From NCBI RefSeq assembly GCF_014648075.1, contig NZ_BMQK01000001.1, positions 310,001-374,000 on the forward strand: a stretch of DNA of 64,000 nucleotides, given 5' to 3'. The translations under genes and the position numbers were made by a program. Below the pieces are notes generated by a model. It searched no databases, was not told where the DNA came from, and was given only the letters and a program-made list of their open reading frames with translations. The stretch is from Streptomyces ruber (GTDB taxonomy: Bacteria; Actinomycetota; Actinomycetes; Streptomycetales; Streptomycetaceae). This document shows, piece after piece, positions 40,135 to 52,894 of this stretch; positions within the stretch are counted from its first letter, which is position 1, and each line of letters begins with the position of its first letter.

Positions 40135-41814
40135 TCAGAAGGAGTAGGGGATGTAGCAGAGGGCGGCGAGGACGACGGCACCCCAGCCGAGCAGGGCCGG
40201 CTTGCGGTACCAGGCGTCGTCACCCTCCTCCGGCGCCTCCTCCATGCCCGGGGACCGCGTGCCGTAGACCAGGCCGGCGAGTTCGGCCTCCGGCTTCGGG
40301 GCGGTGAACAGGGAGACCGCGACCATGACCACACCACCGGCGACGAAGCCGACGATGGCGGAGACGAAGTTGGCACCCTGGTCGGTGGGGATGTCGATGA
40401 CGCCCCCCTTGTAGATCCAGAAGTAGTTGACCATCGCGGCCGTGGTGCCCGCGACCAGGCCCCAGACACCGGACTTCATCGAGGCGCGCTTCCAGAACAT
40501 GCCGATGATGAAGACCACGAACATCGGCACGTTGAAGAAGGAGAAGAGCGTCTGCAGGTAGCTCATGATGTTCGAGAAGCTCGACGCGATGAACGCGGTG
40601 CCGATCGAGGCCAGCACACCGATCGCGGTGATGAGCCGCCCGAACTTCAGGTAGTACTCGTCGCTCTCGCCCTTCTTCACGTACTGCTGCCAGATGTCGG
40701 TCGTGAAGACGGTGTTGAAGGACGAGACGTTGGCGGCCATGCCCGCCATGAACGCGGCGAGCAGACCGGTGACCGCGATGCCGAGCACACCGTTGGGCAG
40801 CAGCTCCTGCATCAGGTACGGGATCGCGTCGTTGTACTGGAGGTCCGAGCCCGCCTTGCCGATCTGCGGCACCAGGACGGCGGCGACCAGGCCGGGGATC
40901 ATCACCAGGAAGACGATGAAGATCTTCGGGAAGGCGCCGATCAGCGGGGTGCGCTTGGCGGCGGAGAGGTTCTTCGCCGACAGGGCGCGCTGCACCTCGG
41001 CGAAGTTGGTGGTCCAGTAGCCGAAGCCGAGCACGAAGCCGAGGCCGAGGACGATGGTCAGCCAGTTGGCGCCGAGCGGGTTGGGGTCACCGATGCCGGT
41101 GCCGTCCCACGCCGTCAGGAAGCCCTCGCCGTGGCTCGCGGTGAGCGAGTCGCTCAGTCCGTCCCAGCCGCCGACCTTCTTCAGGCCGAGGATGGTGATC
41201 GGGATGAGCGCGGCCAGGATCACGAAGAACTGGAGCACCTCGTTGTAGATCGCCGAGGACAGACCGCCGACGGTGATGTACGCCAGCACGAAGAAGCCCG
41301 CGACCACGATCGCCACCCACTGCGGCCAGCCCAGCAGCGCCTCCACCACGATCGCGAGCGCGTACAGGTTGACGCCCGCGATGAGGACGGCGGCGAAGGC
41401 GAACAGGATCGAACTCACCAGGTGCGCCGACTTGTCGAAGCGCTGGAGCAGGAACTCGGGGACCGAGCGGACCTTGGAGCCGTAGTAGAACGGCATCATC
41501 ACCAGGCCGAGGAAGACCATGGCCGGGACGGCGCCGATCCAGAACCAGTGGGTGACCGCGACGCCGTACTCCGCGCCGGTCGCCGCCATGCCCAGGATCT
41601 CGGTGGCGCCCAGGTTGGCGGCGACGAAGGCGAGGCCGGTGACCCAGGCGGGCAGTGAGCGCCCGGAGAGGAAGAAGTCCAGGCTGGTCTTCACCGAGCG
41701 CCGGGCGGCGAAGCCGATGCCCAGCACCACGACGAAGTAGATCGCCAGGATGGTGTAGTCGAGCGCGTTGGTGGGGAGCCGGAGTCCTTCGGCCAGATAT
41801 GTGGAGGACTGCAT
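40135..41814 (-). CDS. Sodium:solute symporter (SSS family), probable galactose transporter
   Basis: 559 residues with about 13 TM helices in the SSS/SLC5 pattern. Sugar-carrier-like motifs include FFLSGRSLPAWVTGLAFVAANLGATEILGMAA in TM2-3, MFFGLVMMPFYYGS-type turn (here FLGLVMMPFYYGS) and WWTTNFAEVQRALSAKNLS (as GYWTTNFAEVQRAL). It resembles the SGLT-like branch. It is divergent from galTEK with the same TGTTNGAT motif in the upstream region of both. Sodium-coupled galactose uptake for the Leloir operon is therefore a reasonable inference. Confidence 0.88.
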   Translation of the reverse strand: MQSSTYLAEGLRLPTNALDYTILAIYFVVVLGIGFAARRSVKTSLDFFLSGRSLPAWVTGLAFVAANLGATEILGMAATGAEYGVAVTHWFWIGAVPAMVFLGLVMMPFYYGSKVRSVPEFLLQRFDKSAHLVSSILFAFAAVLIAGVNLYALAIVVEALLGWPQWVAIVVAGFFVLAYITVGGLSSAIYNEVLQFFVILAALIPITILGLKKVGGWDGLSDSLTASHGEGFLTAWDGTGIGDPNPLGANWLTIVLGLGFVLGFGYWTTNFAEVQRALSAKNLSAAKRTPLIGAFPKIFIVFLVMIPGLVAAVLVPQIGKAGSDLQYNDAIPYLMQELLPNGVLGIAVTGLLAAFMAGMAANVSSFNTVFTTDIWQQYVKKGESDEYYLKFGRLITAIGVLASIGTAFIASSFSNIMSYLQTLFSFFNVPMFVVFIIGMFWKRASMKSGVWGLVAGTTAAMVNYFWIYKGGVIDIPTDQGANFVSAIVGFVAGGVVMVAVSLFTAPKPEAELAGLVYGTRSPGMEEAPEEGDDAWYRKPALLGWGAVVLAALCYIPYSF

Positions 41815-41898
41815 GAGTACTCGCTTCGTTGCGTGAACTGATCCGAGCGGAATTTACGCTCGTATCTTCAAGAAATGAACAGTCCCGCTGGCGTTCTT

Positions 41899-41919
41899 TG
41901 TTCGATTGTGATCAATCGA
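41899..41919. promoter_or_regulatory. Operator-like site upstream of the symporter
   Basis: A perfect 7-bp dyad TCGATTG-TGAT-CAATCGA (41902-41919) is preceded by TGTTCGAT (41899-41906), the same octamer found three times before galT. It is 85 bp upstream of the symporter ATG. The AT content is well above the genome background. Confidence 0.55.
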
Positions 41920-42040
41920 GCGGGATGGCGAGCACCCGTCTGCCCCTCGTTCTCCTGCCTACACCTCGCACCTCACCCGCTTCCCGGGTTCCCCGCGCGG
42001 CCCCTTTCGGGGATTGACGTGACTGTTTCCTTGTGGTTTG

Positions 42041-42073
42041 TTATGTTGGATTGTGTTCGATGGGTTGTTTGAT
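42041..42073 (+). promoter_or_regulatory. Three TGTTNGAT direct repeats at the gal promoter
   Basis: TGTTGGAT (42044-42051), TGTTCGAT (42054-42061) and TGTTTGAT (42066-42073) are spaced 10 and 12 bp, about one helical turn, just before the ribosome site for galT. In S. lividans the galactose-inducible galP1 is known to be controlled by repeated hexamers in this region, so these are the best candidates for the GalR-type operator here. TTGACG (42014-42019) with TTTGTT (42037-42042, spacer 17) is a possible promoter. Confidence 0.65.
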
Positions 42074-42096
42074 GGGTGTGGCTGAGGAGTCCGACA

Positions 42097-43182
42097 GTGA
42101 AGAAGACCTCGACCCGGCTCGCCGACGGTCGTGAGCTCATCTACTACGACCTGCGGGACGACACGGTGCGCGAGGCCGCGGACCGCAGGCCGCTGGAGCG
42201 GACCGTCACGACCTCCGAGATCCGCCACGACGCGCTGCTCGGCGACTCGGTGGCGATCGCCTCCCACCGCCAGGGGCGCACGTACCACCCGCCCGCCGAC
42301 CAGTGCCCCCTGTGCCCCACACGGGGCGACCGCCTCAGCGAGATCCCCGACTCCTCGTACGACGTCGCCGTCTTCGAGAACCGGTTCCCCTCCCTCGCCG
42401 GCGACTCCGGCCGCTGCGAGGTCGTCTGCTTCACCTCCGACCACGACGCGTCCTTCAAGGACCTCACCGAGGAGCAGGCGCGCCTGGTGCTCGACGCGTG
42501 GACCGACCGCACCGCCGAGCTCTCCCATCTCCCGTCCGTCGAGCAGGTGTTCTGCTTCGAGAACCGCGGCGCCGAGATCGGCGTGACCCTGGGACACCCG
42601 CACGGGCAGATCTACGCCTATCCCTTCACCACCCCGCGCACCGCCCTGATGCTGCGCTCCCTCGCCGCGCACAAGGACGCGACCGGTGGACGGAACCTCT
42701 TCGACGACGTCCTCGCCCGCGAGCTGGCCGACGAACGGGTGGTGCTGGAGACCGAGCACTGGGTGGCCTTCGTGCCCTACGCGGCGCACTGGCCGTACGA
42801 GGTGCACCTGTACCCGCGCCGCCGGGTGCCGGACCTCCTCGCGCTCGACGAGGCCGCACGCACAGACTTCCCCCAGGTCTACCTGGAACTCTTGAGGCGC
42901 TTCGACCGGATCTTCGATGGGCGGGACGGAGGGGGAAACTCCGCGGGTGAGCCTCCGACGCCGTACATCGCCGCCTGGCACCAGGCACCGTTCGGCGCGC
43001 TGGAGGAGTTCGACGGCGTGGTGCGCGAGGACTTCGCGCTGCATCTCGAGCTTTTCACCATCCGCCGCACGACCGGCAAGCTGAAGTTCCTCGCGGGCTC
43101 CGAGTCCGGCATGAACGTGTTCATCAACGACGTGCCGCCGGAGCGCGCGGCCGAGCGACTGCGAGAGGTAGCGAGTTCATGA
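42097..43182 (+). CDS. galT: Galactose-1-phosphate uridylyltransferase GalT
   Basis: 361 residues from GTG 42097, with GAGGAG seven bases upstream (an in-frame GTG at 42076 lacks one). Zinc site CPLCPTRGD (~66-74), nucleophile motif HPHGQI (~168-173, [15 protein letters not shown]) and the second histidine-rich stretch AAWHQAPFG near the end are all present. It transfers UMP between UDP-glucose and galactose-1-phosphate in the Leloir pathway. The galT stop overlaps the galE ATG by four bases. Confidence 0.97.
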   Translation: MKKTSTRLADGRELIYYDLRDDTVREAADRRPLERTVTTSEIRHDALLGDSVAIASHRQGRTYHPPADQCPLCPTRGDRLSEIPDSSYDVAVFENRFPSLAGDSGRCEVVCFTSDHDASFKDLTEEQARLVLDAWTDRTAELSHLPSVEQVFCFENRGAEIGVTLGHPHGQIYAYPFTTPRTALMLRSLAAHKDATGGRNLFDDVLARELADERVVLETEHWVAFVPYAAHWPYEVHLYPRRRVPDLLALDEAARTDFPQVYLELLRRFDRIFDGRDGGGNSAGEPPTPYIAAWHQAPFGALEEFDGVVREDFALHLELFTIRRTTGKLKFLAGSESGMNVFINDVPPERAAERLREVASS

Positions 43183-44150
43183 GCAGCGGTAACGGTAAGT
43201 ACCTGGTCACCGGTGGTGCCGGGTACGTCGGCAGCGTCGTGGCCCAGCACCTGCTGGAGGCCGGTCACGAGGTCGTCGTCCTCGACAACCTCTCGACCGG
43301 CTTCCGCGAGGGCGTCCCCGCGGGCGCCGACTTCGTCGAGGGCGACATCCGCGACGCCGCCAAGTGGCTCGACGCCTCCTTCGACGCGGTCCTCCACTTC
43401 GCCGCGTTCTCGCAGGTCGGCGAGTCGGTGGTGAAGCCCGAGAAGTACTGGGACAACAACGTCGGCGGCACCATGGCGCTGCTCGCAGCGATGCGTACGG
43501 CGGGCGTGCGCAAGCTGGTCTTCTCCTCCACGGCCGCCACCTACGGCGAGCCGGAGGAGACCCCGATCGTCGAGACCGCCGCGACCCGGCCCACCAGCCC
43601 GTACGGCGCCTCCAAGCTGGCCGTCGACCACATGATCACCGGCGAGGCGGCGGCCCACGGCCTGGGCGCGGTGTCGCTGCGCTACTTCAACGTGGCCGGC
43701 GCGTACGGCGACTGCGGCGAGCGCCACGACCCGGAGTCGCACCTCATCCCGCTGGTCCTCCAGGTCGCCCGGGGGAAGCGCGAGGCGATCTCCGTCTACG
43801 GCGACGACTACCCGACCCCGGACGGCACCTGCATCCGCGACTACATCCACGTCGCCGACCTGGCCGAGGCCCACCTGCTCGCGCTGGACGCCGCGCGCCC
43901 CGGCGAGCACCTGATCTGCAACCTCGGCAACGGCAACGGCTTCTCCGTCCGCGAGGTCATCGAGACGGTGCGCCGGGTGACCGGCCACCCGATCCCCGAG
44001 GTCGTCGCCCCGCGCCGCGGCGGCGACCCGGCGGTCCTGGTCGCCTCGGCGTCGACGGCCCGCGAGAAGCTCGACTGGAACCCGTCCCGCGCGGACCTGG
44101 ACGAGATCGTCGCGGACGCGTGGGACTTCACGCAGCGGCACACGCAGTAG
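43179..44150 (+). CDS. galE: UDP-glucose 4-epimerase GalE
   Basis: 323 residues of the extended SDR family. NAD-binding GGAGYVGS (~11-18), Ser in FSSTAATYG (~118), and active-site Tyr-x-x-x-Lys in SPYGASKLA (~143-147) are present, with [14 protein letters not shown] and [13 protein letters not shown] in the substrate domain. Interconverts UDP-galactose and UDP-glucose. S. lividans has a second promoter (galP2) before galE; the four-base overlap here leaves any such promoter inside galT. Confidence 0.97.
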   Translation: MSSGNGKYLVTGGAGYVGSVVAQHLLEAGHEVVVLDNLSTGFREGVPAGADFVEGDIRDAAKWLDASFDAVLHFAAFSQVGESVVKPEKYWDNNVGGTMALLAAMRTAGVRKLVFSSTAATYGEPEETPIVETAATRPTSPYGASKLAVDHMITGEAAAHGLGAVSLRYFNVAGAYGDCGERHDPESHLIPLVLQVARGKREAISVYGDDYPTPDGTCIRDYIHVADLAEAHLLALDAARPGEHLICNLGNGNGFSVREVIETVRRVTGHPIPEVVAPRRGGDPAVLVASASTAREKLDWNPSRADLDEIVADAWDFTQRHTQ

Positions 44151-44204
44151 CGAGTAATTTGGGGCCGGTTCTGTCGGCCCGTAGGAAAGGTCAGGGGTCA
44201 GGGG

Positions 44205-45374
<1,170 letters not shown>

Positions 45375-45383
45375 GCTGAACCC

Positions 45384-45430
45384 GCGGTGCGGCCGGCCCT
45401 GGACGTCAGTCCCGGAGCGGGCCGCACCGC
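45384..45430 (+). terminator. Hairpin after galK
   Basis: GCGGTGCGGCC (45384-45394) and GGCCGCACCGC (45420-45430) form a perfect 11-bp stem ten bases beyond the galK stop. It is followed by a CTGTCTGCTG direct repeat. It likely ends both galTEK and the convergent gene that stops at 45532. Confidence 0.75.
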
Positions 45431-45531
45431 TGTCTGCTGTCTGCTGCCGGTCGGCAGGCCGGAGGCCCGTGTGCCGCTCCACCGCCGCACGGGCACCGTG
45501 GTCGGGGCGGTGCACACGGCCCGGCGGGCGG

Positions 45532-46740
45532 TCACCGGGCCGGCACGAGGTCTCCGGTGAGGGGTACGTCCGGATGGCCGGTGTTGCTGACGACGGCGAG
45601 CCGGGGTCCTCGCGGACCGGGCTGCCACTGGCCGCCGACGAGGGGCAGTGCCGCGGTGTTCGGGGTCGGTCCCCGGGCGAAGTCGAGAGTGCCCACGACG
45701 GTGCCGTGGGGAGTGGCGGCGACGGCATGCGCCACCGACGAACGGTCCGTCGGGTCGGTGGCGACGGTGAGGGCGTGGTGGGCGGTCTCCAGGAGGGCGT
45801 GGGCGAGTCCCAGCGGCTGGAGCCAGGGCGAGCCGGTGTCCTCCTGATAGGCCCGGGCGAGTTCCGCGCAGGTGGTGCCGTCCAGGCCGGAGCGGTGGGG
45901 ATGGCCGGGGCTCCAGTAGACCAGCGTGGCCACGCGCGCGTCGGCGAGTTCTCCGGGGACGCCGGGGGCCCGGGCGGTGCTGGTGTGGGGGTACGTCAGC
46001 CAGCGCGAGCAGGTGATCAGCCGGGGACGCAGCCCCGCCTCGCGGGCCTCACGATGGAAGAGGGCCAGGTCGGAGGCGGTGGCCGCGCTGGTGACGAGAT
46101 CGACGGCACCGTGCTCGCGCAGTCGGCCGACCTGCGCGCGGAAGTCGCCGGCCGGTTCCCGGTAGGCGCCCAGGTCGACCAGGGCGCGCCCCCGCACGGA
46201 CGTCACCGGGGCGAAGCCGTACCGGTCATGACGCAGCAGCCCGCCCTGCAGGTCGTCGTTCCACAGGCACCCGACGGGGGACCGGCCGTCGACGCCGTCC
46301 CACAGATCGGCGAAGACGGACGCGATGTCGTCCAGCCCCCAGGCGAAGTGGTACGTCCACCGGAAGCGGTGCCCGGGGCGGACGCCCCGGGCGTGCAGGT
46401 AGGCCTGCCAGGGGAAGGTGGTCGACACACAGGGCACCTCCGCCTTCTCGCAGGCGTCGGTGACGGCAGGCAGTACCCGGGTTCCGGCCATGGTCAGCAC
46501 GATGTGCGCCCCGTCGGCACCGGCCAGGCCGCGCACGGCCCGCCGGGCCGCCTCCGGGTCGGAGCGGCTGTCGCGCACGGCGACCGTCACGTCGTGCCGG
46601 CGGCCGCCGTTGCGGACGTGCGCCAGCCGGGGGGCCAGTGCGCGCAGGACGTACGCCAACGGGGCCCCGAGGGGGGCGAGCCGCCCCGTCAGCGGAGCCA
46701 CGACCCCGATCACCAAGCGACTCGGCGACATCCGGTTCAC
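45532..46740 (-). CDS. ABC-type branched-chain amino acid binding-protein-like protein without signal peptide
   Basis: About 402 residues from GTG 46740 (GGAGG five bases upstream; the ATG at 46731 is an alternative). It has the Peripla_BP_6/LivJ fold: RLVIGVVAPLTGRLAPLGAPL at the N-terminus, DSRSDPEAARRAVRGLAG, CVSTTFPWQAYL and GGLLRHDRYGFAPV, as for leucine/urea-type receptors. Unlike those it lacks a signal peptide or lipobox, so it appears cytoplasmic. The fold also serves as a sensor domain in Streptomyces kinases and regulators, and here it is a stand-alone unit without neighbouring permease genes. Confidence 0.82.
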   Translation of the reverse strand: MNRMSPSRLVIGVVAPLTGRLAPLGAPLAYVLRALAPRLAHVRNGGRRHDVTVAVRDSRSDPEAARRAVRGLAGADGAHIVLTMAGTRVLPAVTDACEKAEVPCVSTTFPWQAYLHARGVRPGHRFRWTYHFAWGLDDIASVFADLWDGVDGRSPVGCLWNDDLQGGLLRHDRYGFAPVTSVRGRALVDLGAYREPAGDFRAQVGRLREHGAVDLVTSAATASDLALFHREAREAGLRPRLITCSRWLTYPHTSTARAPGVPGELADARVATLVYWSPGHPHRSGLDGTTCAELARAYQEDTGSPWLQPLGLAHALLETAHHALTVATDPTDRSSVAHAVAATPHGTVVGTLDFARGPTPNTAALPLVGGQWQPGPRGPRLAVVSNTGHPDVPLTGDLVPAR

Positions 46741-46765
46741 ACCGGCCTCCGCTCGTCGCCCGCGG

Positions 46766-47143
46766 TCAGTGACCGGAGCGGTCGACGGTGACACAGGTGG
46801 TCCGGCTCAGCACGGACACCGTCTCGTTGCCGCAGTTGTTGCTGTGGCCCGAGGCGTTGCGGGCGAACAGGAGGTTGGACAGGACGCCACCGCTGGGACC
46901 CGCCTGGTCCCCTCCGGCCCCGCCGTCGTCCTCGCTCACACAGGCGCGGTCCTTCAGGAGGGCCACCTTGCCCGTTCCGCAGAGGTCGGCATGGCCGGAC
47001 GAGTTCCGGCCGGCGAGGTTGGACAGCACCCCGCCCGCCCCCGCCTCGCCGTCCCCGGCATGGGCTGTGGCCAGGCCGGACGGGACCGCCACCAGGAGTC
47101 CCACGATCGAGCCCACCACCGCGATACGCCGCGCACCGTGCAT
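46766..47143 (-). CDS. Small secreted protein with two Cys-containing repeats
   Basis: 125 residues from ATG 47143. A Sec signal (ARRIAVVGSIVGLLVAVPSG, cleaved about ATAHA) leaves ~95 residues with two similar units. Each starts GGVLSNL, has RN-SGH, and then Cys-Gly-(11 residues)-Cys: CGTGKVALLKDRAC in the first and CGNETVSVLSRTTC in the second. The first Gly-Gly-Val-Leu is like chaplins, but the cysteine spacing (12 residues) is shorter than in chaplins and the hydrophobic pattern differs. An aerial-hyphae surface or intermolecular disulfide role is plausible. It belongs to no family I recognise with certainty. Confidence 0.75.
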   Translation of the reverse strand: MHGARRIAVVGSIVGLLVAVPSGLATAHAGDGEAGAGGVLSNLAGRNSSGHADLCGTGKVALLKDRACVSEDDGGAGGDQAGPSGGVLSNLLFARNASGHSNNCGNETVSVLSRTTCVTVDRSGH

Positions 47144-48821
<1,678 letters not shown>

Positions 48822-49279
48822 CACGCCGGGCAGCGCCCCGCGGAACCGCGCGGCGGGGAGGCTCGGGCCCCCGCAAGTGGTTCGGAGTTTGACCTACGTC
48901 ACTCTCCGGGTACGCTCTACGGCCCGATTGGCGGACTCCCCGCCCCGTATGGCAGACTGTCCGAGTTGCTCGGTCGAGTGTTGATGCTGCGCGCCTCCCG
49001 CCGGGAGGACCGGAAGCGAGTCCCACAGTACTCGTCGTCCCCGTGTGGGGCGGACGTACGGGAATCTTCCGGGAAGCGTGGGCGCGGCACCGGCCAGGCA
49101 CCCGGTGGGTCTTTCGCCCCCGGCCGACGGTTCTGGTAGGGCCGTGTTCCCCAGCAGGGATGTTCGAGCAAGGGGCATCTGTGTCAGCGGGACCGCGACA
49201 CGCCCGACCGCGTGGGTCGGAGCGAGGCCGTGCAGCACCGGGTTCCAGAGCGTAAGAGAGACAGGACTGCTGAGTAGCC
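48822..49279 (+). promoter_or_regulatory. Promoter and long leader of the S10 operon
   Basis: TTGACC (48889-48894) and TACGCT (48911-48916) with a 16-bp spacer is a good housekeeping promoter. The start would be near 48923, giving a ~355-nt leader before rpsJ. The leader has no gene; short readings lack ribosome sites. It carries several GC hairpins, such as the CGGGAATCTTCCGGGAAG segment near 49059. Long untranslated leaders are usual for this operon, but L4-type feedback of the E. coli kind is not shown. Confidence 0.65.
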
Positions 49280-49588
49280 ATGGCGGGACAGAAGATCCGC
49301 ATCCGGCTCAAGGCCTACGACCACGAGGTCATCGACTCCTCGGCGAAGAAGATCGTCGAGACGGTGACCCGCACTGGTGCGTCGGTCGCGGGCCCGGTGC
49401 CGCTGCCCACTGAGAAGAACGTGTACTGCGTCATCAAGTCGCCGCACAAGTACAAGGACTCGCGCGAGCACTTCGAGATGCGCACGCACAAGCGCCTGAT
49501 CGACATCCTCGACCCGACGCCCAAGACCGTTGACTCCCTGATGCGACTCGACCTCCCGGCCGGTGTCGACATCGAGATCAAGCTCTGA
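49280..49588 (+). CDS. rpsJ: 30S ribosomal protein S10
   Basis: 102 residues, [34 protein letters not shown]... ending [12 protein letters not shown]10 along the full length. It opens the S10 operon and sits in the 30S head, and in other bacteria also binds NusB in antitermination. Its stop is followed by 17 bp to rplC. Confidence 0.99.
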   Translation: MAGQKIRIRLKAYDHEVIDSSAKKIVETVTRTGASVAGPVPLPTEKNVYCVIKSPHKYKDSREHFEMRTHKRLIDILDPTPKTVDSLMRLDLPAGVDIEIKL

Positions 49589-49605
49589 GGGCCGGTGATC
49601 TGAGA

Positions 49606-50250
49606 ATGACCAAGCAGATCAAGGGCATCCTGGGCGAGAAGCTCGGCATGACGCAGGTGTGGGACGCGAACAACCGCGTCGTCCCGGTCACCGTCGTCAA
49701 GGCCGGCCCCAACGTCGTGACCCAGGTCCGTACGAACGACGTCGACGGCTACGAGTCGGTCCAGATCGCCTTCGGCGAGATCGACCCGCGCAAGGTGAAC
49801 AAGCCCCTCAAGGGTCACTTCGCCAAGGCCGACGTCACCCCGCGCCGCCACCTCGTGGAGATCCGCACGTCGGACGCCAGCGAGTACACCCTCGGCCAGG
49901 AAGTCACCGCCGAGGTGTTCGAGGCGGGCGTCAAGGTCGACGTCACCGGCAAGAGCAAGGGCAAGGGCTTCGCCGGTGTCATGAAGCGCCACAACTTCGG
50001 TGGCCTCGGCGCCGGGCACGGCACCCAGCGCAAGCACCGCTCTCCCGGTTCCATCGGTGGCTGCGCCACCCCGGGCCGCGTGTTCAAGGGCCTCCGCATG
50101 GCGGGTCGCATGGGCAACGAGCGGGTCACCACCCAGAACCTGACCGTCCACGCCGTTGACGCGGAGAAGGGTCTGCTGCTCATCAAGGGCGCGGTTCCCG
50201 GTCCGAACGGCGGCCTCGTCCTGGTCCGCACCGCGGCCAAGGGGGCCTGA
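49606..50250 (+). CDS. rplC: 50S ribosomal protein L3
   Basis: 214 residues starting [24 protein letters not shown]; the conserved [32 protein letters not shown] loop that reaches the peptidyl-transferase centre is intact. Early assembly protein of the 50S subunit; eight bases before rplD. Confidence 0.99.
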   Translation: MTKQIKGILGEKLGMTQVWDANNRVVPVTVVKAGPNVVTQVRTNDVDGYESVQIAFGEIDPRKVNKPLKGHFAKADVTPRRHLVEIRTSDASEYTLGQEVTAEVFEAGVKVDVTGKSKGKGFAGVMKRHNFGGLGAGHGTQRKHRSPGSIGGCATPGRVFKGLRMAGRMGNERVTTQNLTVHAVDAEKGLLLIKGAVPGPNGGLVLVRTAAKGA

Positions 50251-50258
50251 GGTAACCG

Positions 50259-50912
50259 ATGAGCACTGTTGACATCCTTTCGCCGGCAGGCGACAAGGCC
50301 GGTACCGTCGAGCTCCCCGCGGAGATCTTCGACGCCAAGGTCAGCGTCCCGCTGATCCACCAGGTCGTCGTCGCGCAGCTGGCCGCTGCCCGCCAGGGCA
50401 CGCACAAGACGAAGACCCGCGGCGAGGTCCGTGGCGGTGGCAAGAAGCCGTACCGCCAGAAGGGCACCGGTCGCGCCCGCCAGGGCTCGACCCGCGCGCC
50501 GCAGTTCGCCGGTGGTGGCGTCGTGCACGGTCCCGTGCCGCGTGACTACTCGCAGCGGACCCCGAAGAAGATGAAGGCCGCCGCCCTGCGCGGTGCCCTC
50601 ACCGACCGGGCCCGCCACAGCCGTATCCACGTCGTCTCCGGCGTGGTCGAGGGCGAGATCTCCACCAAGGCCGCGAAGACGCTGTTCGGCAAGATCTCGG
50701 AGCGCAAGAACCTGCTCCTGGTCGCCGAGCGCTCCGACGAGGCCGCGTGGCTGTCCGCCCGCAACCTGCCCCAGATCCACATTCTGGAGCCGGGCCAGCT
50801 GAACACGTACGACGTTCTCGTCTCGGACGACGTGGTCTTCACCCAGGCCGCTTTCGAGTCCTTCGTCGCCGGCCCGAACAAGGCCAACGACACCGAAGGG
50901 AGCGAAGCCTGA
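50259..50912 (+). CDS. rplD: 50S ribosomal protein L4
   Basis: 217 residues with the conserved extended loop [26 protein letters not shown] that lines the exit tunnel. L4 is a feedback repressor of the S10 operon in enterobacteria; this function is not demonstrated in Streptomyces. Its stop overlaps the rplW ATG (TGATG). Confidence 0.99.
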   Translation: MSTVDILSPAGDKAGTVELPAEIFDAKVSVPLIHQVVVAQLAAARQGTHKTKTRGEVRGGGKKPYRQKGTGRARQGSTRAPQFAGGGVVHGPVPRDYSQRTPKKMKAAALRGALTDRARHSRIHVVSGVVEGEISTKAAKTLFGKISERKNLLLVAERSDEAAWLSARNLPQIHILEPGQLNTYDVLVSDDVVFTQAAFESFVAGPNKANDTEGSEA

Positions 50913-51331
50913 TGGCCACGCGTCACCCGAGCATCGCCTCGAAGGCGGCCAAGGCCGCCAAGGCCGCGCGCGTCGCCAAGGCGCGCCGTCACGCCACCGA
51001 GGGCAAGAACACCGTCGTCACTCCGGCGAGCAAGGCGTACACGGACCCCCGTGACATCCTGATCAAGCCGGTCGTGTCCGAGAAGAGCTACGCGCTTCTC
51101 GACGAGGGCAAGTACACGTTCATCGTGGACCCGAAGGCCAACAAGACCCAGATCAAGGAGGCCGTCCAGGCGGTCTTCTCGGTCAAGGTCACCGGGGTCA
51201 ACACGATCAACCGCCAGGGCAAGCGCAAGCGGACCCGCACGGGCTTCGGCAAGCGTGCCGACAGCAAGCGCGCGATCGTGACCCTCGCCGAGGGCGACCG
51301 TATCGACATCTTCGGCGGTCCGACCGCCTGA
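50912..51331 (+). CDS. rplW: 50S ribosomal protein L23
   Basis: 139 residues. The core ([26 protein letters not shown]...) is standard L23 at the exit-tunnel opening where SRP and trigger factor bind. It has a ~40-residue basic N-terminal extension ([18 protein letters not shown]) absent from E. coli L23 and typical of Streptomyces. Confidence 0.98.
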   Translation: MATRHPSIASKAAKAAKAARVAKARRHATEGKNTVVTPASKAYTDPRDILIKPVVSEKSYALLDEGKYTFIVDPKANKTQIKEAVQAVFSVKVTGVNTINRQGKRKRTRTGFGKRADSKRAIVTLAEGDRIDIFGGPTA

Positions 51332-51371
51332 GGGCGGTCCGGATCGTCCGATATCGGACGAGGACTGAGAA

Positions 51372-52208
51372 ATGGGAATCCGCAAGTACAAGCCGACTAC
51401 GCCGGGCCGTCGTGGTTCCAGCGTCGCCGACTTCGTCGAGGTCACGCGGTCCACGCCGGAGAAGTCGCTGGTCCGCCCCCTGCACAGCAAGGGTGGCCGT
51501 AACAACTCGGGTCGTGTGACCGTCCGCCACCAGGGCGGTGGCCACAAGCGCGCCTACCGCGTGATCGACTTCCGTCGTCACGACAAGGACGGCGTGCCGG
51601 CGAAGGTCGCGCACATCGAGTACGACCCCAACCGCACGGCGCGCATCGCGCTGCTGCACTACGCCGACGGCGAGAAGCGCTACATCCTCGCGCCGCGCGG
51701 CCTGCAGCAGGGCGACCGCATCGAGAACGGTCCCGGGGCCGACATCAAGCCGGGCAACAACCTGGCGCTGCGCAACATCCCGGTCGGTACGACGCTGCAC
51801 GCGATCGAGCTCCGTCCCGGTGGCGGCGCCAAGTTCGCCCGCTCCGCCGGTGCCTCCGTGCAGCTGCTCGCGAAGGAGGGCGCCTACGCCCACCTGCGCA
51901 TGCCGTCCGGTGAGATCCGCCTGGTCGACGTGCGCTGCCGCGCCACCGTCGGTGAGGTCGGCAACGCCGAGCAGTCGAACATCAACTGGGGCAAGGCCGG
52001 CCGCAAGCGCTGGCTGGGCGTCCGCCCGACCGTCCGCGGTGTGGCGATGAACCCGGTTGACCACCCCCACGGTGGTGGTGAGGGCAAGACCTCCGGTGGT
52101 CGCCACCCGGTCAGCCCCTGGGGTCAGAAGGAGGGTCGTACTCGTTCGCCGAAGAAGGCTTCGAACAAGTACATCGTCCGCCGCCGCAAGACGAACAAGA
52201 AGCGCTAG
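51372..52208 (+). CDS. rplB: 50S ribosomal protein L2
   Basis: 278 residues. The RNA-binding region and the peptidyl-transferase-associated [16 protein letters not shown] motif, with its essential His, are intact. Full length for L2. Confidence 0.99.
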   Translation: MGIRKYKPTTPGRRGSSVADFVEVTRSTPEKSLVRPLHSKGGRNNSGRVTVRHQGGGHKRAYRVIDFRRHDKDGVPAKVAHIEYDPNRTARIALLHYADGEKRYILAPRGLQQGDRIENGPGADIKPGNNLALRNIPVGTTLHAIELRPGGGAKFARSAGASVQLLAKEGAYAHLRMPSGEIRLVDVRCRATVGEVGNAEQSNINWGKAGRKRWLGVRPTVRGVAMNPVDHPHGGGEGKTSGGRHPVSPWGQKEGRTRSPKKASNKYIVRRRKTNKKR

Positions 52209-52220
52209 GAGCGGGTTTAG

Positions 52221-52502
52221 ATGCCGCGCAGTCTCAAGAAGGGGCCCTTCGTCGACGACCACCTGATCAAGAAGGTGGACGCCCAGAACGAAGCCGGCAC
52301 CAAGAACGTCATCAAGACCTGGTCCCGCCGCTCGATGATCGTCCCGGCCATGCTCGGCCACACGATCGCGGTGCACAACGGCAAGACCCACATCCCGGTG
52401 TTTGTCACCGAGTCGATGGTCGGCCACAAGCTCGGCGAGTTCTCGCCGACGCGCACCTTCCGGGGTCACGTCAAGGAAGACCGGAAGTCGAAGCGCCGCT
52501 AG
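52221..52502 (+). CDS. rpsS: 30S ribosomal protein S19
   Basis: 93 residues, [20 protein letters not shown], with the conserved [17 protein letters not shown]; full length, 30S head near the A and P sites. Confidence 0.99.
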   Translation: MPRSLKKGPFVDDHLIKKVDAQNEAGTKNVIKTWSRRSMIVPAMLGHTIAVHNGKTHIPVFVTESMVGHKLGEFSPTRTFRGHVKEDRKSKRR

Positions 52503-52546
52503 TCAGCGGGGTGTGAATGACCATGACAAACACTGAAGGGACAACC

Positions 52547-52894
52547 ATGGAAGCCAGGGCCCAGGCGCGGTACATCCGCGTCACGCCCATGAAGGCCCGC
52601 CGCGTGGTGGACCTCATCCGTGGCATGGATGCCACGGAGGCTCAGGCGGTCCTGCGTTTCGCCCCGCAGGCCGCGAGCGTGCCGGTCGGCAAGGTGCTGG
52701 ACAGCGCCATCGCCAACGCCGCGCACAACTACGACCACACTGACGCCGACAGCCTCTACATCTCCGAGGCGTACGTCGACGAGGGTCCGACCCTGAAGCG
52801 GTTCCGCCCGCGTGCCCAGGGCCGTGCCTACCGGATCCGCAAGCGGACCAGCCACATCACCGTGGTCGTCAGCAGCAAGGAAGGAACCCGGTAA
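52547..52894 (+). CDS. rplV: 50S ribosomal protein L22
   Basis: 115 residues from ATG 52547 (GAAGGG six bases upstream); an upstream in-frame ATG at 52517 is less good. It has the [19 protein letters not shown]-terminus and the tunnel-lining hairpin of L22. Its stop overlaps the rpsC start (TAATG). Confidence 0.98.
   Translation: MEARAQARYIRVTPMKARRVVDLIRGMDATEAQAVLRFAPQAASVPVGKVLDSAIANAAHNYDHTDADSLYISEAYVDEGPTLKRFRPRAQGRAYRIRKRTSHITVVVSSKEGTR

Noticed and set aside
46766..47143. Assignment of the small secreted protein as a chaplin
   Set aside because: Cysteine spacing is 12 residues rather than the longer chaplin spacing, and the chaplin hydrophobic core motif is missing.
48822..49279. 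Short readings in the rpsJ leader as small genes
   Set aside because: None has a convincing ribosome site; the composition is that of a GC-rich leader.
49315..50151. Minus-strand reading opposite rplC and similar long antisense readings in the ribosomal cluster
   Set aside because: They mirror conserved ribosomal protein genes, have biased nonsense composition and no start signals.
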